Notes under the pieces: generated by a model
What the model was told of the DNA's origin: nothing
What the model saw: the letters and a program-made list of their open reading frames with translations, nothing else
Database searches by the model: none
Translations under genes and position numbers: made by a program
Part shown: positions 15,833-24,556 of the stretch, piece after piece
Position numbering within the stretch: position 1 is the stretch's first letter
Layout: each line of letters begins with the position of its first letter
DNA from: Dechloromonas hankyongensis
GTDB lineage: Bacteria > Pseudomonadota > Gammaproteobacteria > Burkholderiales > Rhodocyclaceae
Direction of reading: 5' to 3'
Assembly (NCBI RefSeq): GCF_022012295.1
Contig: NZ_JAKLTN010000002.1
Coordinates: 186,001 to 250,000 of the forward strand
Length of the DNA stretch: 64,000 nt

Positions 15833-18517
15833 ATGCTGCGTACCCACTATCTCCATTCCCTGCTCGAACCGAAATCGCTGGCGATCATCGGTGCCTCCGA
15901 GAAGGAAGGCTCCATCGGCCATGTGATACTCCGCAATATTCTAGCCAACGGTTTCAAGGGCAAAGTGTGGGCGGTCAATCCCCGGCATGACCAGATACTT
16001 GGCCAAGCCTGCGTGCCGGCGGTCGATCAGATCGGCAGCCGCGTCGATCTGGCCATCGTCACGACTGCGCCGCGCACCATTCCGCTGATCATCGAGCAAT
16101 GCAGCAAAGCGGGGGTGCAGAATCTGATCGTGGTTTCCAACCCGGCGAGTGCAGCGGGAAGCAGCGCGACGCTGGAAAGGCGGATCAGGGATGCGGCCCG
16201 CAACTTCGGCGTGCGCATACTCGGGCCCAAATCCCTGGGCATACTGCGCCCCTGCATTTCCCTGAATGCAACCTTCACCGAGATTGCCGCCTTGCCCGGC
16301 GACCTGGCCCTGGTCACCCAATCCGGCGCGATGTGCGCCGCAGTGCTGGATTGGGCCACCATGAACAAGATCGGCGTGTCATCGGCGGTCGCCCTCGGCG
16401 CGGCCATGGATGTGGATTTCGGGGAAATTCTCGACTACCTGGTATCCGACGAGCGGACCCGCTACATCCTTCTCCATGTCGAGCGGGTCAGGAATGCGCG
16501 CAAATTCATGAGTGCCCTGCGTTCCGCCGCACGCGTCAAACCGGTCATCCTGTTCAAGTCGGGGAACCACGGGGCGGATCCGTTCATCGAACCGGCCACT
16601 GAGCGGGCCGAACTCGACGACGCGGTGTTCGACGCCGCAGTGAGCCGTGCCGGCGTGGTCCGCGTGCAGAGCATCAGCCAGCTGTTCCATGCCGCCCAGG
16701 CGCTTGCTTCTGGCTTTCACCCGCGCGGCAACCAGCTCGCCATCATCAGCAACGGCACCGGGCCGGCGGCCATGGCGGCCGATTGCGCCCGCAGCCTGGA
16801 TATCCCCTTGCCTGAACTGGCGCCGGATACCGTTTCGGCCATGAAGAAGTTCGTGCCGCACGACTGGGCCGGTCGCGTGCCTATCGATCTGGGCGGCGAC
16901 GCCACGCCGGAGCGCTATCTGCAAGCCATTCAGGCGCTGGCCCAGGACCCCAGCGTCGATGCCATTCTCGTCGTGCTGTCCCCCATCGCCATGGCGCAAC
17001 CCAAGGCGGTCGCCGCCGGGATCGTGGACCTGGTGCGCAATCAGCGCATCACGCTGTGCTGCTGTTTCATGGGCGGCGGGCAGGTGACCGAAGCACGCAG
17101 GATTCTCGAAGACGCCGGCATTCCCGTATTCCTGACGCCGGACACGGTGATCGAGCTGTTTCACAGTATTTCCAAGTACTACCAGAACCAGAAGCTGCTG
17201 CTCCAGACCCCCGGCGCCAGCCACGACCTGGAGCGTGCCGGTGCGAACAACGCCAAGCCCTTGATGGATGCGCTGCTCGGCGAGCATCGGCAGGTGCTGT
17301 CCGGGATGGAAACCCGGACCCTGCTGCACTCCTTCGGCATTTCCGTGCCGCCGGCCATGGTCGCCCATAACGCCACCGAAGCCATGTTCATCACCGAGCA
17401 GATCGGCTTGCCGGTGGATATGAAAGTCGATGCGCCCAACCTGCCATTCGCGGCCGAGGACGGCGGCAGCTGGCTCAATATCGCCAGCATCGACGCGGTG
17501 CGCCTGGCCTTTCAGGACGTGGTCGATACCGCGCGCCGGCGATTCCTGGATGCGCCGGTCAACGGCGTCGCCATCGAAGCCCATCGCAGCCGGCCGCAGG
17601 GCAGGGAATTGATGATCCGCGTTTTTCGCGATCCGGTGTTCGGTCCGGTCATCTCCTTTGGTGCCGGCGGCCAGCACCGGGAGGTCTTTCGCGACCGGGC
17701 GGTGGCGCTGCCGCCCCTCAATCGCTTCCTGGCCCGCAACCTGATCGACTCCACCCGCGTTGCGAAAACCTTGCATGAATTCCACGGTTTGCCGGCCGCC
17801 GATGTGCACTCCGTGGAGAACACACTGCTCGGCGTCTCGAACATGATCTGCGAGCTGCCGTGGATCAAGGAGCTGGAAATCAATCCACTGATCGTGGACG
17901 AGAACGGTGCCGTGGCCGCCCATGCCCGGATGGCCATCGACCACACCCTCGATGCCGGCCGGGGCCGCTATGCCCACATGGCCATCCACCCGTATCCCGC
18001 CCATCTGTGCCGCGAGTGGCCGATGCGCGACGGAACGGTGATCACCGTCCGCCCGGTGCGGCCGGAAGACGCCACGCTGAAGCAGGAATTCGTCAACGGC
18101 CTGTCCGACGAGGCGCGCTATTTCCGCTTTATGGATTCCACCCGCGAATTGCCGCCCAGCTTGATCGTGCGCTTCACCCAGGTCGATTACGACCGGGAAA
18201 TGGTCCTCCTCGCCACCGTTCGACAGGATGGGAAGGAGCGGCAGGTCGGCAGCGCCCGCTACACGCAGACGCCGGATGGCGAATCGGTGGAGTTTGCCCT
18301 GGCGATCGACGATCGCTGGCAGAAGTGCGGCCTGGGCCGGCGTTTGATGGGCGCGATCATGGATTGCGCCCGGGAAAAGTCCTACCGCACTATGGTCGGC
18401 GATGTCTTGTCCGACAACCAGAAAATGCTGCGTTTGATGACCAGCCTGGGCTTTTCAGTCCTGCCGCATCCGGAAGGCACCTCGATGAAACGGGTAGTCA
18501 AGCAGCTGCAGGAGTGA
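15833..18517 (+). CDS. pat: Pat-type bifunctional ADP-forming acyl-CoA synthetase-like / GNAT acetyltransferase
   Basis: 894 residues. The N-terminal CoA-binding domain begins LLEPKSLAIIGASEKEGSIG (about 10-130), succinyl-CoA-ligase-like domains follow to about 460, and an ATP-grasp region spans about 480-700 (LGISNM-like LLGVSNMICELPWIKELEINPLIV). A C-terminal GNAT domain covers about 725-890 (RPVRPEDATLKQEF, WQKCGLGRRLMGAIMDCA). This architecture is that of protein lysine acetyltransferase Pat/YfiQ, which acetylates and inactivates acetyl-CoA synthetase and other enzymes. No ribosome binding site is obvious before the ATG. It is transcribed alone toward ccoG. Confidence 0.9.
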   Translation: MLRTHYLHSLLEPKSLAIIGASEKEGSIGHVILRNILANGFKGKVWAVNPRHDQILGQACVPAVDQIGSRVDLAIVTTAPRTIPLIIEQCSKAGVQNLIVVSNPASAAGSSATLERRIRDAARNFGVRILGPKSLGILRPCISLNATFTEIAALPGDLALVTQSGAMCAAVLDWATMNKIGVSSAVALGAAMDVDFGEILDYLVSDERTRYILLHVERVRNARKFMSALRSAARVKPVILFKSGNHGADPFIEPATERAELDDAVFDAAVSRAGVVRVQSISQLFHAAQALASGFHPRGNQLAIISNGTGPAAMAADCARSLDIPLPELAPDTVSAMKKFVPHDWAGRVPIDLGGDATPERYLQAIQALAQDPSVDAILVVLSPIAMAQPKAVAAGIVDLVRNQRITLCCCFMGGGQVTEARRILEDAGIPVFLTPDTVIELFHSISKYYQNQKLLLQTPGASHDLERAGANNAKPLMDALLGEHRQVLSGMETRTLLHSFGISVPPAMVAHNATEAMFITEQIGLPVDMKVDAPNLPFAAEDGGSWLNIASIDAVRLAFQDVVDTARRRFLDAPVNGVAIEAHRSRPQGRELMIRVFRDPVFGPVISFGAGGQHREVFRDRAVALPPLNRFLARNLIDSTRVAKTLHEFHGLPAADVHSVENTLLGVSNMICELPWIKELEINPLIVDENGAVAAHARMAIDHTLDAGRGRYAHMAIHPYPAHLCREWPMRDGTVITVRPVRPEDATLKQEFVNGLSDEARYFRFMDSTRELPPSLIVRFTQVDYDREMVLLATVRQDGKERQVGSARYTQTPDGESVEFALAIDDRWQKCGLGRRLMGAIMDCAREKSYRTMVGDVLSDNQKMLRLMTSLGFSVLPHPEGTSMKRVVKQLQE

Positions 18518-18538
18518 GCGAGGCGGCAGGCTGCGGGC

Positions 18539-18564
18539 GGACGATGCCCTTGCGGACATCGTCC
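18539..18564. terminator. Hairpin between convergent pat and ccoG
   Basis: GGACGATG (18539-18546) is repeated inverted as CATCGTCC (18557-18564) around a 10-nt loop, in the 59-bp gap between convergent genes. No long T-run is present on either side, so it may be a Rho-dependent or weak bidirectional terminator. Confidence 0.4.
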
Positions 18565-18576
18565 TTCGCTTGGCCG

Positions 18577-19995
18577 TTACGGCATCCAGAACTTCGAGCG
18601 TTCGGTGACGGCGACGCTGCTATCCGCCACGTCGGCGACGTCGAAGGTGATAGCGGTGGCGCCGCTGGCCGTTGCCCCGGCATCGGCCTTGACCACCGCC
18701 GTCTGGGTGCCGATTTCGCCACCGGCGATGGTGACCTGATCGTCGCCTTCCAGCCGGATGCCGTCGATGCCGCCGATCTTGATGCGGAAGGTCCGCTTCT
18801 GATCGCCGGTGTTCATGATCTGCAGGCGATAGATGTTCTCGATTGAGCCGTCATCGGCCTCCCGCGACAGTACGTTGCGGTCCTTCAGGATATTGACCTT
18901 CAGCGGGATGCGGGTGGCCAGCGACCAAGCGGTGGCGGCGGTGAGCAGGGTCAGGATGGCGGTATAGATGATGACGCGCGGCCGGGCGGCGCGGCGCAGG
19001 ATCTCCATCGGCGTGTAGCGCATGCTGACCGCGTTTTCGGTCGAGTAGCGGATCAGGCCGCGCGGGTAGTTCATCTTGTCCATGACCTGGTCACAGGCGT
19101 CGATACAGGCGGCGCAGCCGATGCATTCGTTCTGCAGGCCGTTGCGGATGTCGATGCCGGTCGGGCAGACCTGGACGCAGATGCCGCAGTCCACGCAATC
19201 GCCCAGGCCGAGGGCACGCGGATCGGCGCCCTTGGAGCGGGTGCCGCGCGATTCGCCGCGCACCGTGTCGTAGGCGATGATCAGCGTGTCCGGGTCGAGC
19301 ATCACGAACTGGAAGCGGGCGTACGGACAGATCTGCCGACACATCTGGTCGCGCAGGAAGCCGGCGTTGCCGTAGGTGGCGAAAGCGTAGAACACCATCC
19401 AGAAAGCCGACCAGGCGCCGAGCGACAAGGTGACGATGTCGTGCATCAGTTCGCGGATCGGCATGAAATAGCCGACGAAGGTGATGCCGGTCCACAGCGA
19501 GAACAGCCCCCAGGTCGCGTGCTTGGCGCTCTTGATCGCCAGCTTGCGGGCCGACCACGGCGCGGCGTCGAGCTTGATCCGCTGCGGCCGTTCGCCTTCG
19601 ATCATCTTCTCGAACCACAGGAAGATTTCGGTGTATACGGTTTGTGGGCACGCGTAGCCGCACCATAATCGCCCGGCGATGGCGGTGAACAGGAAGAGCG
19701 CCAGCGCGCCGAGGATCATCAGCAGGACGAGGTAGATGGTGTCCTGCGGCCACAGCACGAGGTCGAAGAAATAGAACTTGCGGTTGTCGATGTCGAACAA
19801 CACCGCCTGCCGGCCATGCCACTGCAGCCAGCACACGCCGTAGAAGACGATCTGGGTCAGCCAGACGCAAACCCAGCGCCAGCGGGTGTACGGGCCGCTG
19901 ATCGAACGTGGATAAACCTTGGAATCCGGGTCGGTGACTTGCTTGATTTCAATGACTTTTCTGGGGGCAGACGGCTTCGACATTGGGGCGATCAT
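18577..19995 (-). CDS. ccoG: Cytochrome c oxidase accessory protein CcoG (FixG/RdxA)
   Basis: About 472 residues from the ATG at 19995; another ATG at 19983 (MSKPSAPRKV) is equally possible, and neither has a strong ribosome binding site. There are several membrane helices, a CGYACPQTVYTE motif, and two ferredoxin-type cluster motifs (CVDCGICVQVCPTGIDIRNG and CIGCAACIDACD). CcoG assists copper delivery to cbb3-type oxidases, probably by reducing Cu(II). The ccoNOPQ genes are not in the window. It is divergent from nsrR, sharing an AT-rich intergenic region with a palindromic operator, so NO control is likely. Confidence 0.93.
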   Translation of the reverse strand: MIAPMSKPSAPRKVIEIKQVTDPDSKVYPRSISGPYTRWRWVCVWLTQIVFYGVCWLQWHGRQAVLFDIDNRKFYFFDLVLWPQDTIYLVLLMILGALALFLFTAIAGRLWCGYACPQTVYTEIFLWFEKMIEGERPQRIKLDAAPWSARKLAIKSAKHATWGLFSLWTGITFVGYFMPIRELMHDIVTLSLGAWSAFWMVFYAFATYGNAGFLRDQMCRQICPYARFQFVMLDPDTLIIAYDTVRGESRGTRSKGADPRALGLGDCVDCGICVQVCPTGIDIRNGLQNECIGCAACIDACDQVMDKMNYPRGLIRYSTENAVSMRYTPMEILRRAARPRVIIYTAILTLLTAATAWSLATRIPLKVNILKDRNVLSREADDGSIENIYRLQIMNTGDQKRTFRIKIGGIDGIRLEGDDQVTIAGGEIGTQTAVVKADAGATASGATAITFDVADVADSSVAVTERSKFWMP

Positions 19996-20073
19996 GGCAA
20001 TCCGCACTGGTTGCACCGGGCGTCGGCCATAAGTTATAAATGGAATGGGTCTTGATCCTAACAAGCTCCTCGG

Positions 20074-20104
20074 TTATAAGCAATATATTAAATGTATCTT
20101 ATAA
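20074..20104. promoter_or_regulatory. Palindromic NsrR-type operator between ccoG and nsrR
   Basis: A 31-bp imperfect palindrome centred at 20089 has perfect 7-bp outer arms TTATAAG (20074-20080) and CTTATAA (20098-20104). The inner part AATATATTAAATGTAT is AT-rich and resembles the NsrR consensus of two AANATGCATTT half-sites. It ends 6 bp before the nsrR start codon and lies within the divergent promoter region of ccoG. Confidence 0.7.
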
Positions 20105-20110
20105 ACCCTC

Positions 20111-20560
20111 ATGCGCTTGAGTACGTTTTCTGACTACAGCCTGCGTGTCCTGATGTACCTCGGGGCACGCCCGGACCGCCTGGCCACGATTGCCGAGATC
20201 GCGGCCGGTCATGGCATTTCCGAAAGCCACCTGATGAAGGTCGTCCATCAACTAGGGCGCAGCGGCTTTATCGAGACGGTGCGCGGTAAGGGCGGAGGGA
20301 TGCGGCTGGCCCTGGCGGCGCAGGACATCGTGCTCGGCGATGTGATCCGCCATACCGAAAGCGATTTCACCCTGGTCGACTGTCGGTCCGGCGACGCGCC
20401 GTGCCGGATTCGGGGTGCGTGCTCTCTGAGCGGCATTCTCGACGAGGCGGTCAAAGCCCTGTTCCTAGTGCTGGACGGCTACACGCTGGCCGATCTGCTG
20501 GCGAATCCGCAAGGGCTCGTTCCGGCGATGCGCGTCGAGCAGCCCTTGGTCAGGATGTGA
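20111..20560 (+). CDS. nsrR: Rrf2-family transcriptional regulator, NsrR-like (NO sensor)
   Basis: 149 residues. The winged helix-turn-helix is at about 1-65 (RLSTFSDYSLRVLMYLG, ISESHLMKVVHQLGRSGFIETVRGKGGG). Three cluster-ligating cysteines, C91-x6-C98-x5-C104, match NsrR, in which a [4Fe-4S] cluster reacts with nitric oxide and releases DNA. It probably represses its own gene and ccoG through the palindrome directly upstream. A PAS-domain protein follows after 12 bp and is likely co-transcribed. Confidence 0.9.
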   Translation: MRLSTFSDYSLRVLMYLGARPDRLATIAEIAAGHGISESHLMKVVHQLGRSGFIETVRGKGGGMRLALAAQDIVLGDVIRHTESDFTLVDCRSGDAPCRIRGACSLSGILDEAVKALFLVLDGYTLADLLANPQGLVPAMRVEQPLVRM

Positions 20561-20572
20561 TGGGAGGAAACC

Positions 20573-20986
20573 ATGGATAGCCAGCCACTCGCCCAACTCG
20601 GTGATCTGATTGTCGAACAGGTAGCCGATGCGGTCATCTATTCCAACCGCGACGGCGTGATCGAGCGCTGGAACGCCGCGGCTACCGCCATGTTCGGCTA
20701 TGCCGCCGATGAAGCGCTCGGCCAGAGCCTGGACATCATCATCCCCGAACGCCTGCGCGCGGCGCACTGGCGCGGTTTCGACGCTGCCATGGCGAGCGGC
20801 ACAACGCGCCTGCACGGCCGTCCAACCCTGACCCGGGCCGAGCACAAGGCGGGCAGCAAGCTATACGTCGAAATGAGCTTCGCCGTGGTTGTCGATGCGG
20901 CGGGAACAACGCTCGGCTCGGTGGCGATGGCCCGCGATGTGACCGAGCGCATCGAGCGGGAAAGGGCGGCTGCCCAGGGCGGGTAG
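20573..20986 (+). CDS. Single PAS-domain protein
   Basis: 137 residues, almost entirely one PAS domain (about 12-130): VADAVIYSNRDGVIERWNAAATAMFGYAADEALGQSLDIIIPERLR, ending in VAMARDVTERIERERA. No output domain is attached. It follows nsrR by 12 bp behind a GGAGG ribosome binding site and probably belongs to the same transcript. It may act as a stand-alone sensor or adaptor; ligand and partner are unknown. Confidence 0.8.
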   Translation: MDSQPLAQLGDLIVEQVADAVIYSNRDGVIERWNAAATAMFGYAADEALGQSLDIIIPERLRAAHWRGFDAAMASGTTRLHGRPTLTRAEHKAGSKLYVEMSFAVVVDAAGTTLGSVAMARDVTERIERERAAAQGG

Positions 20987-21031
20987 GCCGACACCGGCAG
21001 CGCCGGCGTAACTAGCGGTAGTCTGCGGATT

Positions 21032-21295
21032 TCAACTTCCGCTAGCCGCGTCTGCATCCTTGGCCGGCTCGGCCGATTCAGCGTCTGGGGCGATACCCCA
21101 ATCTCCCCACTGGTACCAGTCGTCGCCGAGCATTTCGGCGGGGTGCTGGGTGCGGCCGGAGCCGTTGCCGCATTGCAGGGAATTCACCGAGCAGTACTTG
21201 TCGCAGCCCCAGCAGGTGCGTTCTGGGTGCTTGGGGTGCAAGGGAAACTTCTTCGCCATGTCCGAAGATTTGAAGAATGTCGGTTTCTCACTCAT
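21032..21295 (-). CDS. DUF3079-family small cysteine-rich protein
   Basis: 87 residues from the ATG at 21295 (MSEKPTFFKSSDMAKKFPLHP), chosen because AAGG lies 8 nt upstream. In-frame starts at 21301 and 21304 are too close to it. A cysteine cluster C-x2-C-x3-C-x6-C (ERTCWGCDKYCSVNSLQCGNG) suggests a metal site. The tail is acidic and low-complexity (DAESAEPAKDADAASGS). The family is uncharacterised. The gene stands alone, convergent with the PAS gene. Confidence 0.82.
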   Translation of the reverse strand: MSEKPTFFKSSDMAKKFPLHPKHPERTCWGCDKYCSVNSLQCGNGSGRTQHPAEMLGDDWYQWGDWGIAPDAESAEPAKDADAASGS

Positions 21296-21405
21296 TGCCA
21301 TCACCTTGCTGTCAGCGGCCCCAATTTGCCGGCTAATGTTGAGTGTAATACTAGGTTATTCGGCGGCGATTTGATCTGGCTCAGGAAGCGATGCAGGAAA
21401 CTGCG

Positions 21406-22353
21406 TCAAAGCCAGCCGTGAGCCGTGATCGCCAGCAACAGCGGCGTCGTGACCGCCGAACAGATGGTGGAAATGATCAATGCGCCGGCGATGCCGCCTT
21501 CCACCGCCTTGAATTGCTTGGCCATCAGGAAGACGTTGGCGCCCAGGCCGATGGAGCCGAGCAGCACGACGACCTGGGTTTCCAGCGCCGGCAGGCCGAT
21601 CAGTTTGGCCAGGCCGAGCACCACTAGCGGCAGAAGCAGCAGCTTGGGCAGGGCGATGGCTAGGCTGAGCCGCCATTCGGACTTCAGGTCGTAGTCGGCC
21701 AGGCTCATGCCAAGGGCGACGAGGGCGAGCGGCATGCCGGTCCCGCCGAGCATCTTGAGCGGGCTGTCGATGATTTCCGGCAGGCTGGCGCCGGTCAGCC
21801 CGAAGGCGCTGCCGGCCAGGATGGCGAGGATAATCGGGTTGCGCAGCACGCCCCTCAGCGTGTCGCGGAAGCCCTTGAACGACAGGCTGCCGTGGCGGTG
21901 CCATTCAACTGACAAGCTCACCAGGCTCCACAGGATCAGCGCGTTGAAGACGAGGACGAGGGCGACCGACGGAATGGCGCGGTCGCCCAGCGAGGCCTTG
22001 GCCAGCGGCAGGCCGAGCATGATGTTGTTGGAGAAGATGCAGCCGACGCCGAACACCGACTGCCCGATGCCATCCAGCCCGAAGGCTTTCCACGCAATCA
22101 GCCGGCCGACCGCGAAAACGATCAGCCCGGCGCCGAAGAAGGCGATCAGCAGCCGGCCGTCCACCGGCGGCAGTTGCGACAGGTCGCTCATCATCCGGAA
22201 CAGCATGGCCGGCAGGCCGACGCTGAACACGAAGGTGGTCAGGTGCTGCGCCATGGCTTTCGGCCAGCCGCCGACGCGCATCAGCAGGTAGCCGGTGAGA
22301 ATGAGGGCGAAGAGCGGGGCGCCGAGCGCCAGGTGATGCAGGAAGGCGTTCAT
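21406..22353 (-). CDS. AEC-family (auxin efflux carrier) transporter
   Basis: 315 residues from the ATG at 22353 (MNAFLHHLALGAPLFALILTGYLLMRVGGWP), with about ten hydrophobic helices in two halves. Upstream in-frame codons lie inside ttuC and are excluded. AEC carriers in bacteria move dicarboxylates and related organic acids (malonate, malate). It starts 10 bp after the tartrate-dehydrogenase-type gene on the same strand, which suggests it carries that enzyme's substrate or product, such as tartrate or malate. This is inferred from neighbourhood. Confidence 0.87.
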   Translation of the reverse strand: MNAFLHHLALGAPLFALILTGYLLMRVGGWPKAMAQHLTTFVFSVGLPAMLFRMMSDLSQLPPVDGRLLIAFFGAGLIVFAVGRLIAWKAFGLDGIGQSVFGVGCIFSNNIMLGLPLAKASLGDRAIPSVALVLVFNALILWSLVSLSVEWHRHGSLSFKGFRDTLRGVLRNPIILAILAGSAFGLTGASLPEIIDSPLKMLGGTGMPLALVALGMSLADYDLKSEWRLSLAIALPKLLLLPLVVLGLAKLIGLPALETQVVVLLGSIGLGANVFLMAKQFKAVEGGIAGALIISTICSAVTTPLLLAITAHGWL

Positions 22354-22363
22354 CGGCCGGCGG

Positions 22364-23452
22364 TCAGGCTCCGCTGGCCAGCACGGCGGCAATCGCCTGG
22401 CCGAGGTCGGCGGTGTTCGACGTGCCGCCCATGTCCGGCGTGCGCGGGCCGGCCACCAGGACGTGTTCGATGGCCTGCATGATGGCATCGTGGGCGGCCT
22501 TGTAGCGGGCATCGCCGTTGCCGAGGAAGTCGAGCATCATGGCCCCCGACCAGGTCATGGCGATGGGGTTGGCGATGCCTTGGCCGGCAATGTCGGGCGC
22601 CGAGCCGTGCACCGGCTCGAACAGCGACGGGAAGGTGCGTTCCGGATTGAGGTTGGCCGACGGTGCGATGCCGATGGTGCCGGTGCACGCCGGGCCGAGG
22701 TCGGACAGGATGTCGCCGAACAGGTTGGAGGCGACGACCACGTCGAAGCGTTCCGGGCTGAGCACGAAACGGGCGGTCAGGATGTCGATGTGGTACTTGT
22801 CCCAGCGCACCTCGGGATAATGCCCGGCCATCGCTTCCAGGCGCTCGTCCCAGTAGGGCATGCTGATGGCGATGCCGTTCGACTTGGTGGCCGAGGTGAC
22901 ATGCTTTTTCGGCCGCGTCTGCGCCAGGTCGAAGGCGAATTTCAGGATGCGGTCGGTGCCGTGGCGGGTGAAGATCGATTCCTGGATCACCGTTTCGCGC
23001 TCGGTGCCTTCGAAGATGCGGCCGCCGATGGACGAGTATTCGCCTTCCGTGTTCTCGCGGATGACGTAAAAATCGATGTCGCCGACCTGCTTGTTGGCCA
23101 GCGGGCAGGGGATGCCGGGCATCAGGCGCACCGGGCGGACGTTGGCGTACTGGTCGAACTCGCGGCGGAACTTGAGCAGCGAACCCCACAGCGAGATGTG
23201 GTCGGGCACCGTGGTCGGCCAGCCGACGGCGCCGAAATAGATGGCATCGAAATCCTTCAGTTGCGCGTACCAGTCGTCCGGCATCATCTGGCCGTGCTGC
23301 AGGTAGTAGTTGCAGTGCGCCCAGTCGAAATGGGTGAATTCGAGCCCGAGGTCGTAGCGGCGGGCGGCGGCCTCGAGCACGCGCAAGCCTTCGGGCATCA
23401 CTTCCTGGCCGATGCCGTCGCCGGCGATGACGGCGATGCGATGTGTCTTCAT
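22364..23452 (-). CDS. ttuC: Tartrate dehydrogenase/decarboxylase-type beta-decarboxylating dehydrogenase
   Basis: 362 residues of the isocitrate/isopropylmalate dehydrogenase superfamily. The start KTHRIAVIAGDGIGQEVMPEG is characteristic of tartrate dehydrogenase (TtuC, also D-malate dehydrogenase). Other landmarks are RENTEGEYSSIGG, a VTSATKSNGIAISM region with the catalytic Lys, NLFGDILSDLG for the metal, and EPVHGSAPDIAGQGIANP for NAD binding. The ATG at 23452 has a CGGAGA ribosome binding site. Divergent to a LysR regulator and followed by an AEC carrier, it forms a compact hydroxy-dicarboxylate utilisation locus. Confidence 0.9.
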   Translation of the reverse strand: MKTHRIAVIAGDGIGQEVMPEGLRVLEAAARRYDLGLEFTHFDWAHCNYYLQHGQMMPDDWYAQLKDFDAIYFGAVGWPTTVPDHISLWGSLLKFRREFDQYANVRPVRLMPGIPCPLANKQVGDIDFYVIRENTEGEYSSIGGRIFEGTERETVIQESIFTRHGTDRILKFAFDLAQTRPKKHVTSATKSNGIAISMPYWDERLEAMAGHYPEVRWDKYHIDILTARFVLSPERFDVVVASNLFGDILSDLGPACTGTIGIAPSANLNPERTFPSLFEPVHGSAPDIAGQGIANPIAMTWSGAMMLDFLGNGDARYKAAHDAIMQAIEHVLVAGPRTPDMGGTSNTADLGQAIAAVLASGA

Positions 23453-23556
23453 GGGAATCTCCGGGTGAGCATTGACGGGTGAGGGCATGCCGGAAAGAAT
23501 ACTGGCTACGAATAAATAAACAATTACCGAAAATGTAGCCATTACGGACACGAATC

Positions 23557-24468
23557 GTGAACATAAAACCGCAACTGGAAGACCTTCGCCTGTTCTGTAC
23601 CGTAGTCCGCCTCGGCAGCTTCGCCGCCTCGGCCCGCGAGCTGGGCATTTCCAAGGCCGTGGTCAGCAAGCGCATGGCCCTGCTCGAAGTGGCGGTGCAC
23701 GCCACCTTGCTGCACCGCACGACGCGCCGCGTCACGCTCACTGCCCAGGGCGACATCGTGCACCAGTGGGCGCAGCGCATCCTCGACGACGTCGACCAGA
23801 TGGGCGAGGCCCTGTCATTGGAACGCGCCGCCCCGGCCGGCTTGCTGCGCATCTGCAGCAGCCTCGGCTTCGGCCGCAACCGGCTGGCCCCGGCGCTCTC
23901 CGCCCTGGCCCGGCAATACCCGGCGCTGGAAATCCAGGTCGAACTGTTCGATCGCCCGGTAGACCTGGTGGAAGAGGGCTTTCAGCTCGACGTGCGGTTG
24001 GGGGCGGTGAGCGAAGGCAATGTCATGGCCCGGCGCATCGCCCGCAACCATCGCATTCTGTGCGCGGCCCCGGCCTACCTTGCCGAGCGGGGAACGCCGG
24101 TTCGCCTGGATGAGCTGAAGGCCCACCACTGCATCGCCATCCGCGAGCGGGACCAGGAATTCGGCCGCTGGAACCTGAGCGGACCGCAGGGCATGGAGAC
24201 CATCCGCGTCGGCGGCCCGCTTTCCGCCAACAACGGCGAAATCGTCCGCCAGTGGGCGGTGGACGGCCACGGCATCATCCTGCGCTCGCTGTGGGATGCC
24301 GCCGCCGACATCGCCAGCGGCCGCCTCGTCCGCATCCTGCCGGACTACGTGCAGGAGGCTGATGTGTGGGCGGTCTATCCGTCCCGGCTATCGACCTCGG
24401 CCCGGCTGCGGGTTTGCGTCGAGTTCCTCGAGGGATGGTTTGCCGGGGAGGCGGGCGGGGCGGGCTGA
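23557..24468 (+). CDS. LysR-family transcriptional regulator
   Basis: 303 residues with GTG start. The N-terminal helix-turn-helix is LEDLRLFCTVVRLGSFAASARELGISKAVVSKRMALLE (about 5-42), followed by a LysR substrate-binding domain of the TtuA/DsdC-like CrgA subgroup. It is divergent from ttuC with a 104-bp intergenic region, the standard arrangement for an activator of the adjacent operon. The likely inducer is tartrate or a similar hydroxy acid, by inference. Confidence 0.9.
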   Translation: MNIKPQLEDLRLFCTVVRLGSFAASARELGISKAVVSKRMALLEVAVHATLLHRTTRRVTLTAQGDIVHQWAQRILDDVDQMGEALSLERAAPAGLLRICSSLGFGRNRLAPALSALARQYPALEIQVELFDRPVDLVEEGFQLDVRLGAVSEGNVMARRIARNHRILCAAPAYLAERGTPVRLDELKAHHCIAIRERDQEFGRWNLSGPQGMETIRVGGPLSANNGEIVRQWAVDGHGIILRSLWDAAADIASGRLVRILPDYVQEADVWAVYPSRLSTSARLRVCVEFLEGWFAGEAGGAG

Positions 24469-24556
24469 TGTTCGGCCAAACCAGCCGTTGGGACGCCGCT
24501 CAAGCCGGCCTGCTTGGACGTTTCCGTAAGGCCATGGCGATCCGGAATTCGGATCG

